NCBI RefSeq assembly: GCF_949987535.1
Contig: NC_080077.1
Span: 37,528,561-37,592,560 of the forward strand
Direction of reading: 5' to 3'
DNA from: Balaenoptera acutorostrata
Taxonomy: Eukaryota > Chordata > Mammalia > Artiodactyla > Balaenopteridae
DNA length: 64,000 nucleotides
Positions 1 through 12,649 of the stretch are shown piece by piece; positions within the stretch are counted from its first letter, which is position 1, and each line of letters opens with the position of its first letter. The notes beneath the pieces were generated by a model, which was not told where the DNA came from, made no database searches, and saw nothing but the letters and a program-made list of their open reading frames with translations. Both the position numbers and the translations under genes were made by a program.

Positions 1-643
1 TCATCGTAATTTACATGGCTCGAGCCCTCAGAGAACTGCTTAATATGACCATAAATAAAAATTTAAAAACAATTAGAGAGGCACCAGAAGCTCTTTTTAT
101 CCTCTTATGATCCTCTACATGCACCATGGACTTGCCACTTGGCTATAATAATTTAAATCCACCTCTGTATTAAGGTTCTTGGTTTGCAGTATTTGCATTT
201 GGGAACCAAATGCCTGTCATTTTGCGGCACCATGGAATGATTAATAATGCACTGGATGATTTATATAATGCGCTGGATCACTCTGTGAACACATCCTGCT
301 CATTAAATGAAAATGGCTTAATACAATACCTGCAGGCCAGTAAGCACAAAATTCTTCTACAGGGTTAAGCAGAGGTGGGGAGTCTGTTTTAAGTTTAAGA
401 TAAAGCAAGATTGGGAAGTCCAGACAACCTTGTAAGAGATGTGGAAGGGATGAGGAGCAGAGGAAAGCAGAAGAGGGAAGGGTGTTTCTAAATTCCCATC
501 TGCCTGGAATGAGAGCCGAGGTGGGTCTCAGTGAACGTGCGCTGCCTGCCATCCACAGATTCCTGAGTGGTTCAGGTGCATTTGGAAAGGATGCAAGAGC
601 ACTCCAGTCACATTTTATTTTGGTGTTTCTAACACAGACAGCG
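1..643. other. Non-coding stretch, no recognised element
   Basis: I recognise no gene, splice-flanked exon or repeat family here. A minus-strand open frame near 241-552 has low-complexity composition and no recognisable domain, so I treat it as chance. Confidence 0.5.
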
Positions 644-1009
644 TTTTAATCAGTTTGGGCTACCATAACAAAAATAGGATAGACTGGGTGACTTCAACAA
701 CAAATGTTTATTTCTCACAGTTTTAGAGGGTGAGAGGTCCAAGAACAAGAAAGCAGCAGATTTGGTGTCTGATGAGAGCCAGCTTTCTGTTTCACAGATG
801 GCCCTCTTCTCACTGTATCCTCACATGGCAGAAAGAGGGTAAGAGAGCTCTCTGGGGTCTCTTTTTATAAGGACACTAATGCCATTCATGAGGGCTTCAC
901 CCTCATGACCTAATCACCTCCCAAAGGACCAACCTCCAAATACCATCACAGTGAGGATTAGGTTTCGGCATCTGAATATTGGGGAGACACGACATTTAGT
1001 CTATATCAG
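644..1009 (-). mobile_element. MLT1-type (ERVL-MaLR) solitary LTR
   Basis: Read on the minus strand this matches the well-known MLT1 LTR. It has the terminal block about a gene-free cytosine-rich 'cctcatgacctaatcacc' region (911-929 here), the 'tttataagg' segment, the 'cctcacatggc' block and the 'tttatttctcacag' block near the LTR 3' end. No internal retroviral sequence adjoins it, so it is a solitary LTR left by recombination. It is an old insertion shared among mammals; the exact subfamily is not assigned. Confidence 0.85.
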
Positions 1010-1921
1010 ATAGCTTTTTCAGAACTTAGGAATCTTGCTGATTTTAAAGGAGAAGATGCTTATTTAAGTAATTTGGATTGGTTATTTTCTCTCCCCAAAG
1101 GACAATCCCCATGCCTCTGAGATCTTTGAGGCCAAATTCTGCCTGAGGTTTCCCCTGACACCTGGAAAAAGTCATTTTACCTTCATTTATAGATTACTTA
1201 TTTCTCTCTTAGAAGCAAAACCAGCTCTTGCCACACGTATGATTATCAGTTCCATTTAACAGCCCCTTCATTGGCATTCCTGGACTTGAAGCCCCTCTGG
1301 ATTAAAGATCCCACTCATGGGATGGCCCCCAGGCCTGAGACACAGGCAAGACTAAAAATTTCATTCACTTGGTGGGCAGTCCATCCAGGAGGGTTATCCC
1401 CAAGCCAAAAGCTGCAATTAGTTTTCTGAGCCCTGCAACTTCAGATCCTTTAAATGGTGCCCTGGAGGAAGTTCTGTGGGCCAGTGATCCTGGGGGCTAT
1501 AGACCTACTCCCAGGTATGCGGCCAGTTATCTTAAATCCAGCTCTGGCTTCCCATCCCTGCCACTCCCTGGGATCCTCTTTACCTTTCTATTAGCACGTA
1601 AATCTTTTTAGCTACAGTAAGGCTGTCTACCCTAAATTCACACCCCCCTTCTAATGGATGCTGCCATAAACCCACCATCAACCCTTTGAAGGGCAAACAG
1701 GTTTTAATGGGTATTCTGGTATATTATGTAGTTGGTGCAATGTACAATTTCTGGTCTACACCAGAGCTGGGAGAAGTGAGCACAGTTCATTTTGATTATG
1801 TTTATCCTCCGTGCTCCCACCAGTTTGAACTATTTGCTTTTCCTGGAACGTTCAGGATTATGCTATGTAAGTTTTACCTCTGATTCTTTGAACATAATGT
1901 TCCATCACCGTCAACAACATC
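1010..1921. other. Non-coding stretch, nothing recognised
   Basis: Mixed-composition sequence without a recognisable repeat or exon. The short plus-strand frame at 1369-1611 resembles no family I know. Confidence 0.4.
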
Positions 1922-2135
1922 ATAGCTAACATTTATGGAGTATCTACTATGTGCCTGATGCTTTCCTAAGAATATTACACATCTTTGTTCATTTGAACCT
2001 CACAACGCTTTTTAGGGAGTTACTATTGATAGCTCTATTTTCAGATAAGGACATTGAAACTCAGGGGATTGTGTAGCTTGCCAAGGGCTTATAGCTAGTT
2101 AGTGGTAGAATAGAAATCAAATCTGGTTACTGTGA
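1922..2135 (-). repeat. MIR SINE (minus)
   Basis: The order of blocks is that of a reversed MIR: a 'tatctactatgtgcc' block, a lowercase-AT linker with 'cctcacaacg', a 'cagataaggacattgaaactcagg' type core, then the 'cttgccaagggcttatagctagt' block. It is diverged, as expected for a pre-placental SINE. Confidence 0.8.
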
Positions 2136-2639
2136 CAGGGGTGCTTCCCCCAGCCCAGCCCAATGCTTGCACATCCTTTAAGATCAGGATCATCTGTTGC
2201 ACAAGGTCTCTGTGTCCTCCATGTCTCTTCTCCCATGGTACTTTCCACCCCATCACATTGCAGGGCTTTCCCTTACACATCCTGCTCACCTCTTGTTTCT
2301 GACCCTAGCCTCTGTGAGTGGTACTCATGTAGATCATGACATGACACATTATTAGTATTTTTTTGCCTTTAGGATATCTGTGTTTTTATACTGCAGTTGT
2401 GTAAGAAGCCATGTTTTTAGCTGGATTGATGAAATGTGCCGAAACTGCTTGAATTCCATCTGATTACCTTAGAACATGAGGTGATCAGAGTAAAGGTAGG
2501 AAACACTTAAATGAAGGGCAAGGGGGACTTTTCCAGGTTTGGGGTGTCTGTGAGGCCAGACCAGGTGGGAAACTCTAATTCCTGTGCTATTTGAAATTGG
2601 GCTGCTGGACAGGGTATAGATACTGTGTTTAGAAATGGG

Positions 2640-2740
2640 GGAACAGAATCCTAATTCCAGATCTACCTCTCACTGGCTGTGGGACTTGAAGCAGAATATT
2701 TAAAATTCTCTGAGCATCAATTTCCTTTATTAAGAACTTT
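2640..2740 (+). repeat. MIR SINE fragment (plus)
   Basis: The central MIR blocks are recognisable: an unpaired-tRNA-like 'cctaattccagatctacc', then 'cactggctgtgggacttga', then 'ctgagcatcaatttcc'. Both ends are lost. Confidence 0.65.
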
Positions 2741-3893
2741 TTAGTTCTTAAGTTCATTTTACTTCAAAAATGTAGTTAAAACACTGAATATGAAAGAATT
2801 CTTTTATTTCTTAAAAGTAGGGCAAATGAGGATAATTATTCTTACATAGAACTTCAAATTCTGTCATTCCAGTTAATAAAAAGAAAATGCATAGCCTGAA
2901 AGAAAAATATTATGTGTTTGCAAATAACTGCTCTCTGATGCCTTTGCATTTGCAGTTCATAGAAAAAACAAAAAAGTACCTTTATAGGCCTACTTAGAAG
3001 TAACCCCAAAGGGCTGAGTATGCATACTTTAGAGTCCTGTGATTTTTATCAACCTTTGCGAGCTGACAATAGCGGATTTAGCAAACTCGGTGTTTCGCAG
3101 AGGTGTGGGCAGCATTCTAGGGCCTGGTCTCCCATAGACTAACCAACCCCTTCCTTTTTGAGTTTTATCTACAGTTTCTCTATTAACATTAAGTCAATGC
3201 TCTGGGAAAGTCTGTAAAACAAAAAGTCCAGGACGTGACTTGGACAGATTGCTGACTGTCTTTCACAAGCTGGATTTTATGAACTCTTCCATGTATGACA
3301 GTGTTTTGTTTTGGTTTTAATGTATTCGATGGTGGAGGGATACTGAACCAAACCATTGTGGTGAGGCTCACAAAGATTTAATAGAGTCCTAAACGGGGCA
3401 CAGAGAGGAATTCATTATGTGCCAGGAGTGAGATTCCAATGATATATATTCAAAATGGGACACTATCATTAAAAATTGAGTGTATTGAGATGAAAATGCT
3501 TGAATTTATTAGCAGGTCATGCACTCAGATGGTAAAATAGACCATGGTTACAATGAAGTATAAGAAGGAAAGATCATCGGTGATGAATAACTAAATATCA
3601 AACACCACACCTCTGCAAGTTTCACAAGAGACCCAAACCCTGTAAACTTATTAATCCATAGCAGTTTCTAAATCTCTTCTTCCAGAAGCCAACAATCCAT
3701 TCAGTCAGAAATGTAGCTGGGTGTTTCTTGCTGTCTGAATGGCGAGCAGAATTATCCACTTTCCGCCTTGATATTGTTCGGTGTACCATCATGGTCACAG
3801 GCACAATATTGTCAGTTTCTCCGCCCCTCACTGTGGAAGACAGGGCTTGATATTTTCCTGTGGTACCTGATGTTGCACAAATCTTGAACTTTT
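2741..3893. other. Non-coding stretch, nothing recognised
   Basis: AT-rich sequence with only short chance frames. I see no repeat family, exon or RNA gene. Confidence 0.4.
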
Positions 3894-4212
3894 AAGAAAT
3901 TTGAGGGCTTTCCTGGTGGCACAGTGGTTGAGAATCTGCCTGCCAATGCAGGGGACACGGGTTCGAGCCCTGGTCTGGGAAGATCCCACATGCCGCGGAG
4001 CAACTAGGCCCGTGAGCCACAACTAATGAGCCTGCGCATCTGGAGCCTGTGCTCCGCAACAAGAGAGGACGCGACAGTGAGAGGCCCGCGCACCGTGATG
4101 AAGACTGGCCCCCACTTGCCGCAACTAGAGAAAGCCCTCACAGAAACGAAGACCCAACACAGCCAGAATAAATAAATAAAATACATAAATTAAAAAAAAA
4201 AAAGAAACTTGA
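3894..4212 (+). mobile_element. CHR-2-type tRNA-Glu SINE with target-site duplication
   Basis: A full-length cetacean SINE runs 3905-4201. It has a tRNA-like head with an A box (near 3916-3930) and an intact pol III B box, gttcgagcc (3961-3969), then the tRNA-unrelated body, then an (aaat)n/A-rich tail. Flanking copies of aagaaatttga (3894-3904) and aagaaacttga (4202-4212) differ at one base and are the target-site duplication. Open frames on the opposite strand are those seen in every copy of this SINE and are not genes. Confidence 0.95.
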
Positions 4213-4257
4213 AATTTATCTGGAGAGAAAGCATACAGAAAAATAACTATAACGTTT

Positions 4258-4480
4258 AATATTCTTCGAGCAGTTGCTGTTTGCCAGCACTCTATTAAGT
4301 CTTTACATGCATTTAGTTAATCCTTAAAACAACCATGTGGGTAGATATTATCATTATTACAGGTGAAGACATTGAGACGTGGGGACATTGAGTACCTTTC
4401 CAACATCCCAGCTAGTAGCAGAGCTGGAGTTTCAACCCAGGTGTGTCTGGCCTCACATCCTTACCTCCTAGCCACTGCAA
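4258..4480 (-). repeat. MIR SINE (minus)
   Basis: Reversed MIR blocks are clear: 'gtttgccagcactctatt', 'ctttacatgcatttagtt', 'aatccttaaaacaaccatg', 'attattacaggtgaagacat', then 'cccaggtgtgtctggc'. It lies 45 bp after a CHR-2 SINE. Confidence 0.85.
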
Positions 4481-4693
4481 ATGGCATTAAAAATCTCTAC
4501 CAAGAAATACAGAAACAAGTGCAAATATGGTGCAGACTGACTTCATGAGCTTTTGTGAAGACACAGAATAAGGAAATAGAGTTTGTTAATAATGATGTTG
4601 TAGAGATAAAGTTTGAATATTTTTCATTGATCAGAATGGACACAGAATTTTACCAAGGAACACAGTGAGGAGACTAGAATATAGTAGCGAGTG

Positions 4694-4866
4694 CGGTCGA
4701 TCCTTAAACAACATGGGTTTGAACTGCATGGGTACACTCATAAGTGGATTTTTATCAAAATATACAGTCAGCGCTCTGTCCGCATCTGAGAATTCAGCCA
4801 ACCAGGGATTGCACATTTAATACATGATGGGCGATTTATTGAATCCACGGATACAGAGGGCCGACG
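4694..4866 (+). mobile_element. Tigger-type non-autonomous DNA transposon (MER8-like)
   Basis: The left end has the 'aacaacatgggtttgaactg' block typical of Tigger-derived elements. The middle has a 'tacagtcagcgctctgtccg' block, and the right end has a 'gaatccacggatacagaggg' block. It is short and has no transposase. The family (MER8/MER2 relatives) is from recognition only. Confidence 0.7.
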
Positions 4867-6186
4867 ATGGGATTTGATTATGTAGGAATTTTGATATCCA
4901 CTACTTGTCCTGGAACAAATCCCCCGTGGACACGAGAGACTAGGACTGCCTATTTTATGTCAGTTTCTACCACTAAACTTCAGCCCTTTATAATCTCGCC
5001 TTACTTCCTCCCTAAACACCCTGTCCTGCCAGCTCCCCACGTTCCCCCTACTGTATGCTGAGTTACTGCCTGAACACCTGAAGGAAACGGGAATGGGGTC
5101 TTAGTGTAGATTTGAACTCTGTCCTTTTCATTGAAAGAAGTGGCATTATGTGACTAAAGGGACTTATTTTCTGAGTAATCAGCTTCCAGGCTTGACCATG
5201 GCCACTTCCTTCTCGCTGGCCCACTTTCCTCCACCTCAGATCCTGGCAAGCCAGGTGATGCAGCGAGGCCAGTGCCTTCACCACCTGCACCAGGTTACCT
5301 TACCCTTTGAAATCTGCTGTGCTTTCCTTTGTTTCCTCTATGTAGGCCAGGCTGCTCGGGCCCTTTTATGGGGCTCTTAATCGGATCCCCAGGGTCTGTA
5401 ACGAATCTCTTCCCTTCCTTCGTGCTCCCGTCACTTTGCCCAAGCCTATCTCCTCGGCATTCACTTCATCTTGTTCGACCGAGCAGACCCCACTCTTTCA
5501 TCGAAGTCATTCCCAGGCTTCGTCCAGCAGTCTCTCTACTGGGAAAAGTCCTTTCCTCTCTTTCATTTCTTCTCCACTGTCCATGATCTGAGTGATAATT
5601 GATCTCTCTTTTTGGCAATGAAAACCTCAGAGGAGTTGTTAAACTTAGTGATCACTTGTGTGCTTGCTGCTGTATTGAGGGTCTCGTGCACTTCTTACTC
5701 TCCTCTTGTACGGTGGGGTATGCGGTTATGTTCCTCGCATTGTTCTGTGCTCATGTTGAATTTCAGATTTTAAACTTCTAAATAGTAGGAACCCTCTCTA
5801 CTTTACGTCCTGTTGAAATGTTTTGAGCTACACTGTGTGTATTTAGGCAATTGAACCCTATTTGGCTATTAGAACCAATGGAATACAATTTAAATAAAAA
5901 CAAGATAATACTAATTTTTGGACTGCTTGTGTGGAATTCATTTATTTTTCTTTCTGAGTTTTGGCTAGCACATGTGAATTTTGTGGTAGAGTCATACAAA
6001 TTCTAAATAATTAAATAGAATAGTCTGAAGTGGTGAAAATGCCAGATTACATTCATTTAAAAATGAAAACAGTTGTATCACTTTCAAGAATGTATAATGA
6101 TATGAATCATTTACAAAGTATTAACAATATTTGTTCAAGGAGACCTACAGTATTATCATCACAGTCAGGACGCCATATATTATATT
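4867..6186. other. Non-coding stretch, nothing firmly recognised
   Basis: The part from about 5200 to 5590 is pyrimidine-rich with several CpGs, giving overlapping short open frames without similarity to a known protein. An AATAAA occurs near 5890 in AT-rich DNA. I see no exon or repeat that I can support. Confidence 0.35.
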
Positions 6187-6370
6187 GAGCACAGAAAGAC
6201 CTACATTTGAATCCCAATTTGCCACGTAAAACTTTATGTTCCTGGACAAGTCCTTCACCCTTCAGACTGTGCATGTCTTCTCCCAAATCAGTACTGAGGA
6301 TTTGGTGAGATACTGCATGTGTGTGTGTTGAGCAAATGATAAGTATGCAAAAAGTTTAGCTAATATTAAT
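6187..6370 (+). repeat. MIR SINE (plus, diverged)
   Basis: MIR order is visible: a 'ctacatttgaatcccaattt' tRNA-like B-box region, 'gttcctggacaagtccttca', then an AT-rich core ending at 'taagtatgcaaaaagttt'. Confidence 0.65.
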
Positions 6371-8019
6371 ATTTTAACTTGCTTTTTGAAAAGATGCTTC
6401 AAAAGCACTTCATTTCTTTCTTCCTATAATCTTAATTACATTTGTAATTCACTCAGCAAACCCTTTTTTCCTAGTGCTTTGTCCGAATGATCCATCCACT
6501 CTCTTTAAGAGATTTCAACTCATGAGAGCTAGGTGGAATAAGGATGAGAGAAATTTTTCTCTGCTTCCTCAGCCCCCAGCATCTTCTCATATCTGAACTG
6601 AGTGCACAGGGAATTGTAGAGGCTAGAAGTGGGAGGTTTGATGGCCTCTCCTTTGCACGTCATGGTCCATAGTGACGCTCAGAATTGAGGCCCTCCTGCT
6701 TGGAATCCCCCTCTTCTCTTCCAGTCCAAGTTCGCCCACACACTGTCTCAGAATTCTTACAAAAGCAGGAATGATGACACTATTGCTATCACTGGGTAGA
6801 GATAAGAGATGGGGGCTTGGAATTCATTCTCCTGCCAACACTGTCGAGATGCAAATGAGCAGTGTATCAGAGCAGAAACACTGGTGCAAGGCTGCAGGGT
6901 CTTTGTCACAAGTGAGTGTTTGGGGTTTGTTTGTTTTTGTTTTTTAATAGGGAGCTGTGGAAAAGGTCTGTAAGATGCCTGAGGATTTCACCAGCATTTC
7001 CATGTTGGTAAGGAAAGGTTGGGGAACTTGTTTCAAAGGGTTTAGGATATACTAGTGGGGAGAACAAGTTGGATTCAGTGTTAACCAATAAAAAAGAAAT
7101 GATGCCTGATGACTGGATTAGTTTTTCATTTCTGCACTCTGGCAACTTTCTCACAGGGATCTGAACCCCACCATGGGTGGCTGGCAGGATCCACAGAGGG
7201 CAGAGCCCGGCCTTTGCAGGCTGAGTGCTTCGTTTGTGAGAAAACGATTAATTCAGGGACTCAGGAAAGTCTCCTGCATCGAAACAGCTTTGCTTGTTTA
7301 CTTATTGTTATTTATTTGCATCTACTCTCAAGTAATCACTGAAAATTTATTACTATTTCTAGCAAAATTTCTGACGTATCTAAAATCTTTCAGTGACCTT
7401 TAGGATAAGTGAACTCTTTTTTTCTTTCCATTTCTTTGAAATGTTGCACTATACATTCACCTGGTATTTTCCAAACCAGTTATTCTAACACAGAGGGTTC
7501 TTAAAACCTTTCTGCACCTCAAATATATACATGACATTATTTGAGAACCTGAATTTCCCTTTATTTTTGTTTTCACTAATAATATAAACCTTTTCTAAAG
7601 ATAAATACCTTGAAGTGACTTTATGCAATGTAGAAGTAGATGAGTTATATTGAATAGCTTCTAGAATTAAAGAAGCATTCTGAGAGACTGGCCTTACAAA
7701 ATGTTTCTTTGTCTTTCATATTCATTTTACTTAGGGGATAGACAAACATGTAAAAGCTTTTCATTCAAGTTTGGTTTGGTGACAGTGAAAACAGACAACA
7801 GTCAAGTACTAATAGGCAAATGCAACTCTGTAAGTGTCCACGTGAGTCAGTTTGCTAAGGAGAACTGTCTTAATTAACCTACAGTATATTTGACGACAAA
7901 ACAAACTAACATAAAACCTTTAGAAATTGTGTTTGCTTTAACATCTGTGGAATTCTTCCAAAAGTCCTGAAGGTCTTGTACATGTTCGGGTTTCGTGTGC
8001 ATTTCCTTGTCCCTCCCCA
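6371..8019. other. Non-coding stretch, nothing recognised
   Basis: No repeat family or exon recognised. Short frames around 6672-7400 on both strands overlap one another and lack domain signatures. Confidence 0.4.
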
Positions 8020-8530
8020 AGGGTGATTTTTCTAAAAGGCAAATCTAATCATGCCATTTCCCTACTTAATGGAAACTATCTGCAAACCAGACCCTTTGAG
8101 AGCAGCTTCATCGCTCCCCACTTTCCTCATTGCCCTCTATGCCACATTCCTGTGGACTAGTTTGTAGGCTTGTGAATGTGCCCGCAGCTTCACTCTTTGT
8201 TCAAGCTGGTCCACCTGAGAGAAGTGCATTCTCCCTTGCTTCCTCTCCCCTGGGCCTGCCAGCAGACTATCCACTCTTTCTTTACAACTTGGTTCAAGCA
8301 TCACCTCCTCTCTCAGCCTAGGCAGAGTGCTGTCCTTCTTGCCTCTCTATCACCGTCATTGTTTCACATCCTTCTCTGACCACACCTCATATTGTTAGGT
8401 TGCATCCTATCTTCCCAACTGGCTTAAGTTCCTTGAAAGAAAGATCTGGCCACAATATTCATTTTGTATCCCAGTACCGGTCACTTAGTAAGTTCTCCAA
8501 AAGTGTGTGTTGACTGAATGATTGAATATG
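8020..8530 (+). mobile_element. L2 LINE 3' segment (plus)
   Basis: Sequence follows the L2 3' region: 'aggcaaatctaatcatgcca', a pyrimidine-rich middle, 'gttcaagcatcacctcctct', then the terminal 'gtgtgttgactgaatgattg' block that closes L2 copies. Heavily diverged and 5' truncated, as normal for L2. Confidence 0.8.
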
Positions 8531-8953
8531 TGAATAAAGAAAGAATTGGATTAAAGATGATATTCTCTTACATTAATAGTTGATGATTCCCTGCCAATAA
8601 TGGTATCAATCCATGCTTCCTAGATTGTCTCCATCCCTTCCATTCGTGATTCTGCTGCAGGTTTCAGGGAATCACAAACAGTCCAGAGTTGATGATTAGA
8701 AATCTATCATTTCCTCCAGGGCTCATTTGGCTTTCTGTGGTTTGACACTATGGTTCTCTGCCTGCTAGTAAGTGAAAGGGAAAAACAAAAACAAAAAACA
8801 AACTAGGAAATGTTTCTGCAGAGTATTAAAGAAATTCCAGCCCATTTTCACTTGGCTTTGAGACTTAGAAATCTCCATGCTCAAGGAGAGTGGTACCACT
8901 ACAACTAGACCTTTGGGAACTGATCCATTCAACAGGGAAGTAATTCCTTCAAG

Positions 8954-9268
8954 AATCAAAGGACTGGACTTCCCTGGTGGCGCAGTGGTTGAGAGTCTGC
9001 CTGCCAATGCGGGGGACGCGGGTTCGGGTCATGGTCTGGGAGGATCCCACATGCCGCAGAGCAACTAGGCCCGTGAGCCACAACTACTGAGCCTGCACGT
9101 CTGGAGCCTGTGCTCCGCAGCAGGAGGGGCTGCGACGGTGAGAGGCCCGCGCACCGTGATGAAGAGTGGCCCCCGCTTGCTGCAACTAGAGAAAGCCCTC
9201 GCACAGAAACGAGGATCCAACACAGCCAAAAATAAATAAATAAAAATTAAAAAAAAAAATCAAAGGAC
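8954..9268 (+). mobile_element. CHR-2-type SINE with exact target-site duplication
   Basis: The SINE runs 8965-9257 with head, body and (aaat)n-A tail. An 11-bp duplication aatcaaaggac flanks it exactly (8954-8964 and 9258-9268). The pol III B box is damaged here (ggttcgggtc near 9022), unlike the copy at 3905, so this copy is unlikely to be a source gene. Confidence 0.96.
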
Positions 9269-9394
9269 CGCCAAGGCTTGAGTCTGGGTGGTAGAAAATA
9301 ACACCTGTGTGTGTGTCTATTAAGAAAGGGAGCTTATCTTACATGTCAAAAAGCAAGGGGAAGAGTTACAGATTTAGTGGATTTTTACCCTTAA

Positions 9395-10165
9395 TATGTC
9401 CAAAACTGAACTCTAGTACCTTTTAGCTCCAAGCCTCCTGCCCCTTTCCCTGCCTCAATTAATGGCAACTCCATCCTTCTAATTACTCAGGCCAAAATCC
9501 TTGAGTTATCTTTGAGTCTTCTATTCGGGATTCAACTCCTTCCCACCAGCCCCACAGCTGTCTTGTTGCTCCATACCACCGCCATATCTTGCCTGATGAC
9601 TCCAGTTGCCTTCTACCTGGAGCTCCCGTAATTGCCCAGCTTGTGTGTTTCTGACACCGTAGCCAGAGTGATCCTGTTAGGACATGTCAGCTCCTGTTGC
9701 TCCTCCGCTTCAAACCCTCCGAAGCGTTGCAGCTCATTCAGAGGAAAAGCCAAAACCTTTCCTAGGACCCACAAGCCCCACGTCATCTGGCTTCCTCGGA
9801 CCACATTTCTCCCCACCTTCCTGGCTCTCTCTGCTCCAGCCACACAAGACTTCCTTTCCCCGTTCCTTGGACCTCCAGGCACACTGTTGCCTCAAATCCT
9901 CTGCACCTGCTGTTCCCTGTGCTTCACATTTCTGCCCTGCTTGGATAGATCCCTCACATCCTTCAGCTCTTTCGCCCAAAGCTATCTTCTCAGTACAGCC
10001 TTTCCCTAATTAAATTTTACTCTCCATCAGCACTTCATCTCCCCCTTCCCTTGCCTCTTCAGTACTTACTATCCCACTGTTCACTGCTGTATCCCTAGCA
10101 CTTAGAACAATGCTTGGTACCTAAGAGATGCTCAATACATATTTGTTGAATTAATGTTGGATATT
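9395..10165 (+). mobile_element. L2 LINE 3' segment (plus), about 770 bp
   Basis: A long L2 remnant: 'ccaaaactgaactctagtac' near the start, 'gagtgatcctgttagg', 'tgcacctgctgttccctg', then the classic 3' end 'gtatccctagcacttagaac' and 'gctcaatacatatttgttga'. Overlapping open frames of 60-125 codons in this span come from its pyrimidine-rich composition, not from a gene. Confidence 0.88.
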
Positions 10166-12013
10166 TTAAATCATTACTTTCAGGATTAGAAGAGGTATGA
10201 TTTTTCTTTTGGCTGACATTCAGAACGTGGAGTTCAGCAGGAGACTATGGAAGTTTATCATGGTCTGTGCAGGGGAGGAAAAGGGAGAGGGAAGAGATAT
10301 TTCCTGATTACAATTTGCGATCTTAGGTGGCTTTTCTTAGACGGTTACCTGTTTTTGCTCACCTAGAAAGCCTTTAGTCAGATTCTTGGATGGGTCAGAG
10401 GGCGGAAAAAGGAGATTTCAACACAACAGTGTCAGCATCAAGAACCATGTGTTCCAAGATGCAAATGACACTGGAATTTTTATTTTTTAAAGATTTTCTT
10501 GAAGTGAAATGTCTACTCTATTTTTAGAATTGTATTTTTTTTTAAAAAGGCAAAAAAATTGAGCATTAGTGAATGTAGCCACAAATGGTATGAACTCAGA
10601 ATAAAAACTCCAAGGGGGCGTTTCTGCAGAGGCGAAGAGGACAGGCTGAGTGGGAAAGGGGGTGAGCAGACTCCCAGAGCTGAAGTGGTGGGAACACCGA
10701 GGCGCTTCAGGCTCCCCGCTCTGACTGTGGCATTGGCGCTCCTCGTGCCATCAGGGGTGTTTACCAAGGCTGTTCAAGGAATCTGCAGCCTAAGGAAGTT
10801 TGCTGCTTTGTCTCTGGACAAATTGCCAGGCAGCAAACAAGGTCTAGAGCCAGAGAGCCAGCCTGACTTGACAGGGAGACTGTGTGCCCACCCTGCTTTC
10901 CCGCTTAGCGGGTATTTGGAGCTGCTGTCCTGTCTCTCCTCACTCATCATGCCACTGTTGCTTGTTATATGTAAGGCAAATACATCTGGACTTTAGGTTT
11001 TAGGCCACACGTTTTCTGAAAGGCTTTCAGTAAACTTGCAGCATTTACAAGTTTGTGAAATTCTCTGGATCTATTCTTGGGCCCTCTAACTTGATAACAC
11101 TTTGCTAATAGATGTTGTTTTCTCTTCTTTATAACTGATCTTTGAGAGCCACTTAAAATCTGCTGCAAGAGAAATTATTACAGTGGACATTTGGTTGTGT
11201 GTTACTATTTTGTCTGAAAGAGCTCAAGATTTTTGTTTCCCGAAAAAAAGGCTCCAAATCAGTTTCCTATATTTGATGTATGTATGTGTGTGTGTGCATG
11301 TGCTTATACCATGACATTAAAGATATGTGTGAAAATCCACTGTCAGATTTGGATGAACAAATTAAGGAAGAATTGAAATATTTCATTTATTTTTATTTAA
11401 ACCTGAATGTCTTTAAGGATAAATGAGCAAGACTGTAACATATGTTAAACTCTTCCCAGGATCTCACTGCTTTGTTAAAGCAAACATCCACTTTTTCCTT
11501 TACACAGATGTCTCACGTTCACTCATAGACCCTCCACTCTCCCAGGGAAAAGGACTAGATTTCAATATCTTACAGGGAAAAGTTAAGGTAATTTTTATTT
11601 GGGGAAAGAGTGGACTTTGGAAGGCCTGAGATTCTCCCTCAAGTATATGATGGGCTGTATGTGGCTAAGGGGTAAGCATTCTAAGTTGCTCCAGAGAGAA
11701 GAGTTAGAACCTCAAGGAGAAATTAGAAATAAGCAAGATTTTAGTACTAATATTGAATAAGGCTGTCTAAATGTGGAAGAGCTTTATTGGAATGAGTTCT
11801 CTGTTTCTGCAAGCATATTGGTTGACAGATTACACAGATATTGAAGAAAAGAATACTTTTCAGGGGCATATATATCTCCTTCTAAAATTCCATGGTTGAA
11901 ATAAGATGACATCAACTGAAGGGTTTTGTTTGTTTGTTTGTTTATGGTTATGGACATCTCTTTATCCTAAAATTTTACAATTGCTATTTTGAATCCAAAT
12001 GAAGTCCTTTGCC
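10166..12013. other. Non-coding stretch with one unexplained open frame
   Basis: No repeat recognised. A plus-strand frame of 145 codons (10559-10996) lies in a moderately GC-rich block at 10600-10930, but I see no domain, signal peptide or splice context, and the minus strand is also partly open. A short TG-rich run sits at 11277-11302. Confidence 0.35.
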
Positions 12014-12038
12014 TTTTTTTTTTTTTTTTTTTTTTTTT
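12014..12038. repeat. Poly-T tract, 25 nt
   Basis: A pure T run of about 25 bases. No SINE or LINE body adjoins it that I can recognise, so it is either an isolated homopolymer or the tail of a very short insertion. Confidence 0.9.
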
Positions 12039-12179
12039 ATTAAGCTTCATCTGGCTGTCTCTCTTGGTAATGAGCTCCCCTACTCTGGAGAAATTTTCCC
12101 AGAAGTTCCATGCCTACTTGCCGGGGTTGCTATAAAAGGAACTCTTCGCCTGGTAGGAAGGTAGGAGGGAGAAAGGAAA

Positions 12180-12385
12180 TGAATTAGCATTGTGCCAGGT
12201 ACTTGATACATGTCATTTCATTTAAGCAACCCTGTAAGTTATGAAATATCATCTTTGTCTAACACATGAAGAAACTGCAGCTAGGTGATGTGTAAAACTT
12301 CCACAAGGCCAAAGAGCTGCTAAATAGTGCAATAGAGATTCACATCTGGGCCCACCCCTACATGGCCTCCTCTCCCGACCCTTCC
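12180..12385 (-). repeat. MIR SINE (minus)
   Basis: Reversed MIR blocks: 'cattgtgccaggtacttgat', 'catttcatttaagcaaccct', 'acatgaagaaactgcagc', 'aaggccaaagagctgcta' and 'cacatctgggcccacccc'. Confidence 0.75.
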
Positions 12386-12649
12386 ACTCTGATGCAGGAT
12401 GTCTGTACAGGGAGGCTGGTTGACCATTGCCACTAAATTGATTAATCAAATCAATCAAATAATCAGTTCCTTCAATACTTTAAGCGATTTGTTCCTTCAG
12501 TTGACAACTTTGATTTAGTTTGCAAAATTGGACAATTGTTTTGGGGTTTGTAGAAAAATCCAAAGATATCTCTTAGGCTCAATTGGCAATGAGATGAATT
12601 ATTTATGGGCACTATATCAGAGAGTTTGACCTGGCTTTTTCTTTTTTAC

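Noticed and set aside
3905..3990. tRNA-like sequence
   Set aside because: It is the tRNA-derived head of a SINE with body and A tail and target-site duplication, not a tRNA gene. The same holds for the other SINE heads.
9632..10013. Overlapping frames of 109-125 codons
   Set aside because: They lie in a pyrimidine-rich L2 3' region and no frame matches the L2 protein order.
10559..10996. Plus-strand frame of 145 codons
   Set aside because: No domain or homologue recognised and no exon boundaries; left as unexplained non-coding sequence.
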